Position numbers and translations under genes: made by a program. The notes below the pieces were generated by a model. That model saw only the letters and a list, made by a program, of their open reading frames with translations, was not told where the DNA came from and did no database searches. A stretch of DNA of 64,000 bases from NCBI RefSeq assembly GCF_900452415.1, contig NZ_UGNX01000001.1, forward strand, positions 3,906,001 to 3,970,000. Reading direction: 5' to 3'. This DNA is from Legionella cincinnatiensis. Its GTDB lineage: Bacteria; Pseudomonadota; Gammaproteobacteria; Legionellales; Legionellaceae. Below, piece after piece: positions 35,479 through 43,815 of the stretch (within the stretch, counting starts at the first letter, position 1; the number at the start of each line of letters is the position of its first letter).

Positions 35479-36642
35479 TTATATTGAGAAACGCTCCATT
35501 TTATCTTTTTGTTCTATATCCATCATATCCAGAGAAACGGTACCTGTTTGATGTTTCAATGCTTCAGCAAAAAAACTTGGATACTCTCTATTCTTATAAA
35601 ACTTATCCTCAAAAGTTTCCAAGTGAATTTGCGGTTGATTAAGTGCCGACCAAATCTCATCCATGAGGTCCTCATATTTACGCGTAGAGCATAAATCTTC
35701 TGATTCTATCTCACTTGCTACCTCATATTTGATTGCATCAAAAATAATCTTATTGCCACCTTTCTTCCGTAAGGTTGTTATCATTTCTCGAACCGCTAAG
35801 GAGTTTTCATCACTGACACTTGCTGCAATTCTTGATTTGCAATAGTTCGTCAATGCGGTCGTAACCTTATCCCCAATATTTACATCCACAATGTATTTTT
35901 GACTTGGCGGAAAAGGGCGAAATGACGTAAGAAAATCAAAAAAAATGTGTATCTTAGTCTCTTCATCCACCGTACTAATCAGTCGGTTAATAATTTCATC
36001 CGCATCAGTAGAATTTAAGGGTTCTGCAATAACCGCATAATCTGAAAAACTACGCCATCGAGACTCAAAAATAGTTTGGCATAAAGGATTTGCAAGTACT
36101 TTAGCGATGGCACTAAATTTTGGAAAATGTTCTGGCTTATAGCTATAACTACTCAGATCAAAAAGGGTTAACGCACCATTTATCCCTTCCAGTGTGACAT
36201 TTTGCGATAAGTAATTCAGAATGGCGCTTAACTCCACTCCTTTTTGGAGCGCCCGCATCATAAAACCCACACAATCTTGCGGATTTCGGATGGAAAATAA
36301 AAATTTTACCACATCAGAGGTGATGATCGTGTGATTAGAAAGAACATCAATACTCTCTTGCAAGTCGGGTAGATAATGATGTGTGAATAAATGATTCAGC
36401 ATGGATTTATCCATACATTTAAGATCACTCATTAAAATAATGAGATAGGTTAATTCCGATAAATCAGAAGAATGGTTTAAGATATGAAAAACGGTATCGC
36501 CATCAAGTAATCCTCCACCTGCTTGTTCTATTACATGCAATAATTGAGATAGAGTTTCTTGTTGTTCAAAATCTAATTCGGTAAAAAGATTTGGAAATTG
36601 TGCAAAACTGTATGGAAATTTTATTTGCCAGTCCTTTAGCAT
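35479..36642 (-). CDS. hypothetical protein, possible effector
   Basis: Protein of 387 residues from ATG 36642; the frame is open for ten more codons to 36672. It is a helical, Leu/Ile-rich soluble protein (LLHVIEQAGGGLLDGDTVFH, LTYLIILMSDLKCMDKSML, VKFLFSIRNPQDCVGFMMRA). Short repeats of helix pairs suggest a solenoid, but no named repeat fits. No signal peptide. It is one of three consecutive leftward genes, though about 90 bp separates it from the next. Function unknown. Confidence 0.65.
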   Translation of the reverse strand: MLKDWQIKFPYSFAQFPNLFTELDFEQQETLSQLLHVIEQAGGGLLDGDTVFHILNHSSDLSELTYLIILMSDLKCMDKSMLNHLFTHHYLPDLQESIDVLSNHTIITSDVVKFLFSIRNPQDCVGFMMRALQKGVELSAILNYLSQNVTLEGINGALTLFDLSSYSYKPEHFPKFSAIAKVLANPLCQTIFESRWRSFSDYAVIAEPLNSTDADEIINRLISTVDEETKIHIFFDFLTSFRPFPPSQKYIVDVNIGDKVTTALTNYCKSRIAASVSDENSLAVREMITTLRKKGGNKIIFDAIKYEVASEIESEDLCSTRKYEDLMDEIWSALNQPQIHLETFEDKFYKNREYPSFFAEALKHQTGTVSLDMMDIEQKDKMERFSI

Positions 36643-36766
36643 AATGAATACTCTTAAATGATAAAAAATCAATCACAGATTAACTAGATTAAATACCTAA
36701 AGTCAAGGAAATAAAAAATTTGCGCAGACTAGAACAACACTGCACAAATCAGAATATTGCCAAGGT

Positions 36767-37738
36767 TCAGATAAATAAGTTTAGATTTTTATCGATTGCT
36801 TCATCTTTCTCAGTTTTCATCCGTTGTGTAGATGATATCTCTGCCTGATCCCCCTTAGAAAAAAATGAAGAAGTACTTAGCGAACGCTTCAGTAATTTGG
36901 AATGCTTTTCTTGTGAAGACTCACTCGCATGGGGTTGTGATGAAATAGGGTGCAAGGGATGATCGGGATGAAAAAAACTCTCTGAATAAACCAATGGACT
37001 TAAAGTTCCCATAATTTCTTCAGAAATAAGTTTTAATTTTTTTACATCTTCCCGTACCGTAGCTGATAACCACTCCCATAAATGGGCCAACTGAATGTTC
37101 GCGGTTTCCATACTAAACTGTCGTACTTCTTCATCAAGATAACCATAACGAAATCCACTAAAATGAATTCCTAGTGGTTTTAAAGCCAGCATCACTCGTT
37201 CTAGGTGTTTTTTCTTATCATCAAGCATCACAATATGGCGAGGAGTACGCCCTAATCGCGATAAAAACGAATTTAAATTTTCTCCTTTATCACCACCCCC
37301 ACAAAAAATAACGCCTCCCTGACATGAGGAGTCATCATCAGCAACAATACTGTTGCGTGAAAAATCAACCCCCATATCCGCTAGCTGCCTTAATGTCTGA
37401 TGTCGAATCGAATATCCACGTGCGGTTAATCCCACGACAGGAATACCAATATCTTGCAATGCCCTAATAATACTCCCTATCTTTGGTTCTACTGCAGAGG
37501 TGCGCACAAAATGCTGTGCTGAATTATAAACTGACATGAGTGAGGGCTGGGCAGTGGCCATTTCAATTTTTTTTTGTGCGACATGAGAAAATAAGCCTTC
37601 AAACCATGCATCTCCTCCAAACGCAATTCTAGGAGTCATGACCGTATTATCGAGATCTAACACCAACCAAGTATCAAAATGAATGTCTTTTAAAGCTTCT
37701 CGAAAATTTTTTATTTCCATAATTTTTTGAAACATCAT
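36767..37738 (-). CDS. HAD-like DUF2608 protein
   Basis: Protein of 323 residues. Residues about 18-215 form a HAD-type phosphatase fold: motif I in LVLDLDNTVMTP with both Asp, motif II as VVGLTARG, and the acidic motif near IVMLDDKKKH. This combination and the length fit the DUF2608 family seen in Legionella and other host-associated bacteria. A polar tail of about 75 residues rich in Ser, Lys and Glu (SLSTSSFFSKGDQAEISSTQ) follows and could act as a secretion signal. Substrate unknown. GGGG lies before the ATG at 37738. Confidence 0.75.
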   Translation of the reverse strand: MMFQKIMEIKNFREALKDIHFDTWLVLDLDNTVMTPRIAFGGDAWFEGLFSHVAQKKIEMATAQPSLMSVYNSAQHFVRTSAVEPKIGSIIRALQDIGIPVVGLTARGYSIRHQTLRQLADMGVDFSRNSIVADDDSSCQGGVIFCGGGDKGENLNSFLSRLGRTPRHIVMLDDKKKHLERVMLALKPLGIHFSGFRYGYLDEEVRQFSMETANIQLAHLWEWLSATVREDVKKLKLISEEIMGTLSPLVYSESFFHPDHPLHPISSQPHASESSQEKHSKLLKRSLSTSSFFSKGDQAEISSTQRMKTEKDEAIDKNLNLFI

Positions 37739-37757
37739 TATCCCCTACATCATTCAA

Positions 37758-37787
37758 TAAAAAAATGCTGGGCTGACTCACCCAGCA
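37758..37787 (-). terminator. rho-independent terminator of the double-protease gene
   Basis: On the minus strand TGCTGGG and CCCAGCA form a 7-bp stem with an 8-nt loop followed by TTTTTTTA, 16 nt after the stop of the 1378-residue gene. The stem resembles the local GCTGGG REP hairpins. Confidence 0.88.
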
Positions 37788-37802
37788 CAATAAAGAAATG
37801 GA

Positions 37803-40800
37803 TTATTTGTATTGGAATCGTTTTTGATTCTGTTCAAGATTAGTGTCCACATCCATAGAGGTTGGTTTGAAAAATCCATGGCTATGAAGACGTGTATTTT
37901 TAGAAGATTTATTTTTCGCTTGTACCTCGACGTTCTCTTCTGACTCTGAATCATCTAAGTCCATGCTTTTCTCATCCGCTTCACTGTCTTCCTCATCGGA
38001 ATACTCTGAATCTTCAGAAGAATTAACATAATCTTCCTCATCTTCTTCATTTTCTGGGAGATCTTTATAACGCTCTTCCATCTCCTCAATTTTTTGTTGC
38101 CAGCGTTTTAAACCAGGCAACATGTCCCTTGTTAACTCTCCTTCTTTTTTACCCGATGATAGGTTTTTGACTTCCTCCATTTCCTCTTCATCTGATTCAA
38201 TAATTCGCCTTCGTTTAGGCTTAGCTTCTTTCTGTTCGCTATTTGCAGAAAGTTGGCCAAATAACCCCATAGAGAGCGGTTTTATAGGAATAGGACTTAT
38301 AATTTTAGGACGCTGTAGCTCTGCTTCACTCGCATATCTTAATTCTCGCGCATCAATTGGTTTTACTGCTGGAGAGCCTGTAAATTTTTCAGCCACAGAC
38401 TGTAACCAAGTTATAATTTTCATGAATCCATTATTGGCTAACTCAGCTTGCATCTCCTCAGTAACCGTTTGCCCCATTCTCTCTAAATTTGGTGAAGTGG
38501 TTTGATTTAATGCAGCATAAGCCCTCAAACCTGTTGAGGCAACCCAATACCCACATAACCCTCTGTTTAATCCTGCTGCATTCGGAATAACAGAAATTTT
38601 GGCTCCTTTAGGTAATTGGTCTGCTAGGCAATCCACATAATTTTTACCCGATGTTTGCCCTAAAGGATCAAAAATGTAGTATCGATTGCCATGACCATGC
38701 ATTAACATAATCCAATGACCAGAAACGTTTCTTTGGTCAACATCAGTTAATACAGGCATAAATCCTTGACGATTCAGTGCGTCTAAATTAAGCGTTGGAT
38801 TACCATTATAGATAGAGCCACTAAGAATGTCTGGATATCCCATACGGGCAAAAAGAGCATGCATTCCTGATTGAGTTAATTCCATTTCCTCTACATACAA
38901 TTCTGATCGTTGGGGAGCAGTTATAGATGCAGAATCTTTGGAATCAACTAGCATCAAATCTAAGTCTGTAGATCTATCTTGAGTTATATGGTTACGTTTT
39001 AATAACTTAGCATGTTCTTCCGCGGGCATGTTAGGAATAACAATTTTTGATTTTGAAGCCAGTGAAATCACATGTCTTTTCTCTTTATTCTCTTCCATAA
39101 CACGAATAACATCATGAATATTGTTAATCGGCTTGCCATTAATTTCTTTAACAATCCCACGAATATGCTTTTCATAACCTTGTGTTTCTTTACAATTAAG
39201 AATTGTATTGATCACAATAACTTGATCGGTGGGATTTCTTTTGGGTGCATCAGGCAAGGAGCAATTCTCTTCAACCAAATGCATCTCTTCAAATTCACAA
39301 CCATTTCCTTCCATATAATTACGTGTCAATGGAACAAAACAAATTCCAGAGTTGATGTAATACGTTGGCATTTTATCGTGCTCGGCGACTGATACTTTTT
39401 CGGTATCTCCCAAGATCGTATCCAAAACAACATCAACCTCTAATTCCTCAACAGCCTCTTCATGCGCTTTCTTGCGTAAAATGTTAAGCCTGACACTATC
39501 ACCGATAAATTTAGACTGCGTCACATGAAAATAATCGATACAATTTCCAATCTCTGGAATATCAACTGTCCCTTCGTTTGATATCGGTAAGCCATCAATA
39601 GCAAGGATAATATCGTCGGGTTTTAACTTACTGAATGCATCTGATAAATTATCTACTTTTAAAATGCGAATACCCGATCGTTTACCCATCTTATAAAATT
39701 CACGTTCATGAAGGTTTTCGATTTGTTCAGTAACAATAGGAAGGGTGGGAAAGCCACGATATTTCTTCCCACTAAATGCTTCAGTTAAGAAATGTTCCAT
39801 AATCGGGGCAGGGATAATATAGTTCAATCCTTGATGTCCACCATACCCTTGAAAAGCAACCCCCACTACTTTGTTCCCTATAAAGACTGGTCCACCACTA
39901 TTCCCAGGATTAATTGCTGCATCAACTTGAGCCTGTAATAAATTTTGGCCACTCATGGAGTAACTATCCACTTGTATACGTGAAACAATACCTTTGGAAA
40001 GGGATATTTCCGTACCACCCATAGGGAAGCCAACCACCATGATTCTATCTCGTAAACTCACCATCTCACCCAACTCTACTGGGTCTACAAGCTCCTCAAA
40101 CTCAGGATCATCAACCTCTAATAAGGCTAAATCACACTGATATGAAACACATTTGACCTTGGCTTCATATTTTTTAATGCGGTTATTCGCTAATCGTACT
40201 TGAAGAAACGTTGCGTTTTCTGCTACATGAGCATTGGTCATGACGTATTTTTTTCCCGAAGGATCTTGAACAATAAAACCAGATCCTGAACACGCGGCTG
40301 ATTCTGGGCCTCGCCAGGGATTATCATAATCGGCTACAAAAAAATCGGAATAAATTTGCACCACTGAGCGTTCATGTTGATTCTGAGTAGGAAACTTGAC
40401 CCGTTTTCTAATTGGCGGTTCGAATTCTTCTTCGTCACTCTCTTCGCTGCGTCTTCTTTTGCGATTCAGCGAGCTTGGCTTATCTTTCACTGTCTCATGT
40501 GACGACCTCGCTATCTGGTTTTCTTGAGCAACGCGTTTGGATTTCGGTGCACTCCTTTCAAAATCCTCTTCAGCATCTCGATCACGCTTTCTTTTTCTAC
40601 TTCCTAGAGAGGTCTCGTCTAGAGAAGTCTCTTGATGAGAGGGTGAGGTTTTTACAGCATCAGTCTTACCTACATGAGTGCGCGTTAAAATAGATGTGCC
40701 CTTTTTAGATAAACCATGTTCATCACCTTTGGATTTGACACCTTTAACTACTTGTTTGCTCACCGGATCGATCTTATTTAAAATGTTATAAGTTATTCCA

Positions 40801-41939
40801 GCACCCTGAGCTAAATCAGATGCTTTAGGAAATAAAGGATAAGCTAGAAAAGGATCTATGGATTGCATCAATTCCACATATCGTTCTTTTATTTTAATTT
40901 TCACATCAAAATCAATATGCTTCACCAATTCAGAATCCAGCAACATCTCAAATTTAGGTTTAATTGTTAATAAGGAGTCTGGAGCATTTATGGCAAACCA
41001 TTTGATAATTCGCTCTAAAATCATCATCTGGGTATTTGCCCATTTTGGCGCAGAGCCCAAATTATCTTTAGTTTGCGGATTCATACTCATTGGCATTAAT
41101 GACCAACCTTTAAGATGCAACCACTCGGGGCGAAAACTATTTTTATAAAAATTATCTTTAATATCTGCTTTAAAGGCGCGTTGTAGCCGCTTTTTCATTT
41201 CTGGATGAAGTTCATCGGTCATTTTATCAAAAAAATGTTCGTAGGCATCTCGAGCTGATTCCCCCATCACTGTATTTTGATCCGGTGTTCTTGTTTTAAG
41301 AAGATCGCGTTGCGGAACAGAATCATGCTCAACCGTTAAAACATCTCCACCTTTAGTGACCTGCTCCATTTCTGCCAAATCTTTCTTTAAATCTTTTTTC
41401 ACTGATTTAGGAAGATCCTCTCGAAATAAAGGTGTTTCTTTAATAGACCCCCAAAAAGGTTGTTTACCTTCTTCAGGAGAGGGGGAAAAACAAGCTATTT
41501 GAATGGGCTCTTCATCTTCATTCTCCCCTACTTTTCCATTAATAAAGCGTTTTGCATACATCGGTGTATGGCCATCAGGCGTTTGAGCTCGAAATCGATG
41601 CATCCCCCGGAAAGGTTCAATCGCTTCAATATTAACCAAAGGGCGAACTGTAGGTGTTTCTTCATCATCGGCCGCAGGAAGCTCGTATTGCAGTGCAACA
41701 GTTTGATCCTTTTCTTTAGTGATCACTGCATGACCTATTTTTTTGCTATTTGGTGCGTAACGAAAATGCTCATTTTTTGTGAGATGAGAAAAATCATTCG
41801 CTGTAAATTTTTTGTTGTTTTTGTCAGTTTCAGAATTGTGAGAGGGTGAAGTATCGGTATCGTTGTGGTGACCTTTTTTTTCCTTTTTGAGGTCTTTTTC
41901 CTTAGAACCTTCATCGATATCCATTCTATCTTTGGGCAT
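37803..41939 (-). CDS. DEG9-like HtrA protease fused to predicted CE-clan cysteine protease
   Basis: Protein of 1378 residues with no signal peptide. Residues 1-430 hold an unrecognised domain (FRPEWLHLKGWSLMPMSMNP, APKWANTQMMILERIIKWF). Basic nuclear-localisation-like clusters follow at about 444-520 (RKRKRDRD, NRKRRRS, IRKRVKF). At 530-710 is a trypsin-fold domain with triad H571 (TNAHV), D603 (CDLALLE) and S681 (NPGNSGGP), then PDZ-like parts at about 735-860 and 925-985 with the plant/yeast DEG9/Nma111-type blocks TYYINSGICFVPLT and IKEVNGKPI. Residues about 1035-1145 carry H1075 (SGHWIML), D1091 (IFDPLG) and C1129 (GLCGYW), the order of CE-clan proteases. A KPKRRR cluster and a long Asp/Glu tail end the protein. 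AAGGAG precedes ATG. Probably a nucleus-targeted effector. Confidence 0.85.
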   Translation of the reverse strand: MPKDRMDIDEGSKEKDLKKEKKGHHNDTDTSPSHNSETDKNNKKFTANDFSHLTKNEHFRYAPNSKKIGHAVITKEKDQTVALQYELPAADDEETPTVRPLVNIEAIEPFRGMHRFRAQTPDGHTPMYAKRFINGKVGENEDEEPIQIACFSPSPEEGKQPFWGSIKETPLFREDLPKSVKKDLKKDLAEMEQVTKGGDVLTVEHDSVPQRDLLKTRTPDQNTVMGESARDAYEHFFDKMTDELHPEMKKRLQRAFKADIKDNFYKNSFRPEWLHLKGWSLMPMSMNPQTKDNLGSAPKWANTQMMILERIIKWFAINAPDSLLTIKPKFEMLLDSELVKHIDFDVKIKIKERYVELMQSIDPFLAYPLFPKASDLAQGAGITYNILNKIDPVSKQVVKGVKSKGDEHGLSKKGTSILTRTHVGKTDAVKTSPSHQETSLDETSLGSRKRKRDRDAEEDFERSAPKSKRVAQENQIARSSHETVKDKPSSLNRKRRRSEESDEEEFEPPIRKRVKFPTQNQHERSVVQIYSDFFVADYDNPWRGPESAACSGSGFIVQDPSGKKYVMTNAHVAENATFLQVRLANNRIKKYEAKVKCVSYQCDLALLEVDDPEFEELVDPVELGEMVSLRDRIMVVGFPMGGTEISLSKGIVSRIQVDSYSMSGQNLLQAQVDAAINPGNSGGPVFIGNKVVGVAFQGYGGHQGLNYIIPAPIMEHFLTEAFSGKKYRGFPTLPIVTEQIENLHEREFYKMGKRSGIRILKVDNLSDAFSKLKPDDIILAIDGLPISNEGTVDIPEIGNCIDYFHVTQSKFIGDSVRLNILRKKAHEEAVEELEVDVVLDTILGDTEKVSVAEHDKMPTYYINSGICFVPLTRNYMEGNGCEFEEMHLVEENCSLPDAPKRNPTDQVIVINTILNCKETQGYEKHIRGIVKEINGKPINNIHDVIRVMEENKEKRHVISLASKSKIVIPNMPAEEHAKLLKRNHITQDRSTDLDLMLVDSKDSASITAPQRSELYVEEMELTQSGMHALFARMGYPDILSGSIYNGNPTLNLDALNRQGFMPVLTDVDQRNVSGHWIMLMHGHGNRYYIFDPLGQTSGKNYVDCLADQLPKGAKISVIPNAAGLNRGLCGYWVASTGLRAYAALNQTTSPNLERMGQTVTEEMQAELANNGFMKIITWLQSVAEKFTGSPAVKPIDARELRYASEAELQRPKIISPIPIKPLSMGLFGQLSANSEQKEAKPKRRRIIESDEEEMEEVKNLSSGKKEGELTRDMLPGLKRWQQKIEEMEERYKDLPENEEDEEDYVNSSEDSEYSDEEDSEADEKSMDLDDSESEENVEVQAKNKSSKNTRLHSHGFFKPTSMDVDTNLEQNQKRFQYK

Positions 41940-42482
41940 AATTTAACTCCTTAGTAAAGACAATGTAAATCCATTACAACTCTTCGCTAAAAGACAGCAA
42001 TTTATTGTTAACAGAAACAAATCAGGGTGTAAAGATATTTTTTTATGACCCAAAATTAGATTAAATTAAGCCAAATAGTTATAAATACAAACAAAATCTA
42101 TTTGTAGCTAAAGAGTAATTACTTGTTAATTCACAAAATATTAATCATGGAAAGGTATAAAATGCAGTGATTTTTCAGAAACAATTTGAGATTTATCTCT
42201 TTCTAAAAATATCATCAAGATAATTAAAAGCTTGCAGTCACCAACTTGCGTTAACTCAATTCATTAAACGATACTCTGTGGCTAAATGAGCCATGAGTTC
42301 AAGATAGGGATTATCCCTGCTTAGGCTAAGCGAGCACAATGCTCTGATAGAAATGGATTTTCGCTGTCGCGAAAATGACATAACCTTTATGTGCTCCTCA
42401 GCCCGAACGTGCCAGGATATAACTCATCTTATTATATTCCGAACTCACCTACCTGAATTTTTTAAAATACAGGTAAGCTCTA
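41940..42482. other. 543-bp intergenic region with small hairpins
   Basis: No gene is supported. Two perfect hairpins stand out: ATTTTCGC-TGTC-GCGAAAAT at 42357-42376 and GAGCACAATGCTC near 42331-42343. A weaker TACCTG/CAGGTA pair at about 42451-42476 lies just after the repeat-protein stop and may help termination on the minus strand. The left part should hold the promoter of the 1378-residue gene. Confidence 0.4.
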
Positions 42483-42914
42483 TTAGTAATTTGTGCCCGG
42501 ACTCGAATTAGTTTTTAAAATAGGAGTAGTTCCTGGGTTAGAATTAGCTCCCGGGGCAGGATTAGTCCCTGGAGTAGGATTAGTCCCTGGAGTAGGATTA
42601 GTCCCTGGAGTAGGATTAGTCCCTGGAGTAGGATTAGTCCCTGGAGCAGGATTAGTCCCTGGAGTAGGATTAGTTCCCGGGGTAGAATTAGTTCCTGGGC
42701 TAGGAGTGGCACCTGGATTCGGATTAATACCTGGACCTGGATTAACTCCTGGGGAAGGATTAGCATCCATATTGGAATTAGTTCCTGGGCTGGGAGTAGT
42801 ATTCATATTAGCATTGCTATTTGTTGAGTTAGTGCTATTACCTAGGTCATCTCCAGCTGCATGGACATAATAAAAAACACTCATTCCCATTAAAAGCAAA
42901 AAGATTTTTTTCAT
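42483..42914 (-). CDS. secreted PGTN-repeat protein
   Basis: From ATG 42914 (AAGGAG 6 nt upstream) the protein has 143 residues; the longer frame to 43010 is unlikely. A signal peptide ([20 protein letters not shown]) is followed by an Asn/Ser stretch and then many six-residue P-G-T-N-P-T type units ([17 protein letters not shown]). Extended Pro/Gly/Asn repeats suggest an unstructured surface or periplasmic linker. The units are encoded by an 18-bp tandem repeat. No anchor motif is visible. Confidence 0.75.
   Translation of the reverse strand: MKKIFLLLMGMSVFYYVHAAGDDLGNSTNSTNSNANMNTTPSPGTNSNMDANPSPGVNPGPGINPNPGATPSPGTNSTPGTNPTPGTNPAPGTNPTPGTNPTPGTNPTPGTNPTPGTNPAPGANSNPGTTPILKTNSSPGTNY
42536..42790 (-). 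repeat. 18-bp tandem repeat (VNTR) in the PGTN protein
   Basis: About fourteen units of the plus-strand form GGATTAGTCCCTGGAGTA, with six nearly identical units in the centre (about 42558-42665) and diverged ones at both ends. The period is divisible by three, so copy-number changes keep the frame. Confidence 0.92.
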
Positions 42915-43104
42915 TGTTATCTCCTTATAACTCTTGTTTTTTCCTCTATCTAAATCAAGTTTAGATAATTTTTCAAAAGACATTAAATTGTATAGGCTTT
43001 TTACAGTCATTCTCTCTTCTGCCGATTAGATCTAATTTAAAGTAGCTCCAATTGGCCTATGAATATCAATTACAAACTTGCAGCAAGAGAGGGAAGCATT
43101 TCTC

Positions 43105-43512
43105 TTATATTTTTTTAAACGCAAAGTCTACGTTATTATCCTCGCGCGACATGTATTTCATTTGATGTTGTAAACAAAAATCACCGGCCTTTCTGATTAC
43201 AGCTTCGCCATTTTCAATACTCACTCCTGGGATAGTTTGTAGTTTTGTAAGCAATGTTTTTAAGTTGAAGTTATCTTGAGGTGTGCCATATAAATGTCCT
43301 GTCCAAATGGCCAAATCATGAAACGGATAATAATACCAAATGAAGGGGCAACCTAAAAATGAAATTTGCGGAAAATAAACTTCTTCAACAATTCGCTGAG
43401 GTGAAGTATTTTCCGCAGATTTCTTATAATTTGGAACATTGCCTTCAGTCTTTATAGGAGAATTTAGTGATTCTTCTTTTGGAGAAAAAAATAGAGTTGA
43501 GAATCGTTTCAT
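43105..43512 (-). CDS. hypothetical protein
   Basis: From ATG 43512, with AAGGAAG 6 nt upstream, the protein has 135 residues; a longer frame to 43560 exists. A polar N-terminus precedes a hydrophobic aromatic middle (FLGCPFIWYYYPFHDLAIWT) and a helical end (LKTLLTKLQTIPGVSIENGE). No signal peptide or family recognised. It is divergent from the RT operon and separated from it by the structured leader described below. Confidence 0.6.
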   Translation of the reverse strand: MKRFSTLFFSPKEESLNSPIKTEGNVPNYKKSAENTSPQRIVEEVYFPQISFLGCPFIWYYYPFHDLAIWTGHLYGTPQDNFNLKTLLTKLQTIPGVSIENGEAVIRKAGDFCLQHQMKYMSREDNNVDFAFKKI

Positions 43513-43654
43513 TTGGCTTCCTTCTTCAATACCAAAAATATCAAAAAATAACGTATTCAAATAATAAAATAAAAGTATTACTTTAGAGAGTGGGAACCAA
43601 TTGTCAATAGAACTTAATGATATCCTCTAAAGGGAAATAATATAGTCTATACTT

Positions 43655-43802
43655 TTAATGACAGTTAAGAAGATAAGCTTTGCTCATTGCCAGATAATAA
43701 GTTTTGTCTCGCAATTTATAGTTAGAGAAAAAATTGCGGTTGCGGCCGAATTTTTTATTTTTTTCGTTTTTTACCAGGCAGATTTGACTTAACTGTCATT
43801 AA
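43655..43802 (+). ncRNA. possible structured RNA before the reverse transcriptase
   Basis: TTAATGACAGTTAAG at 43655-43669 and its perfect complement CTTAACTGTCATTAA at 43788-43802 would close a 148-nt RNA with a 15-bp basal stem. Inside, CGCAATTT (43710-43717) pairs with AAATTGCG (43731-43738). The right arm ends 13 nt before the RT frame. Retrons have paired a1/a2 arms around msr-msd in the same place. A TATACT at 43648-43653 is a possible -10 box. No conserved guanosine for branching is proven, so this is a candidate only. Confidence 0.5.
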
Positions 43803-43815
43803 TATAACTTATATT

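Noticed and set aside
42536..42790. 18-bp tandem repeats as a CRISPR array
   Set aside because: Units are contiguous with no spacers and are in frame within a coding sequence.
42493..42870. 125-codon plus-strand frame of PGVGLVPG repeats
   Set aside because: Antisense reading of the 18-bp VNTR; the minus frame has a signal peptide and a good ribosome site.
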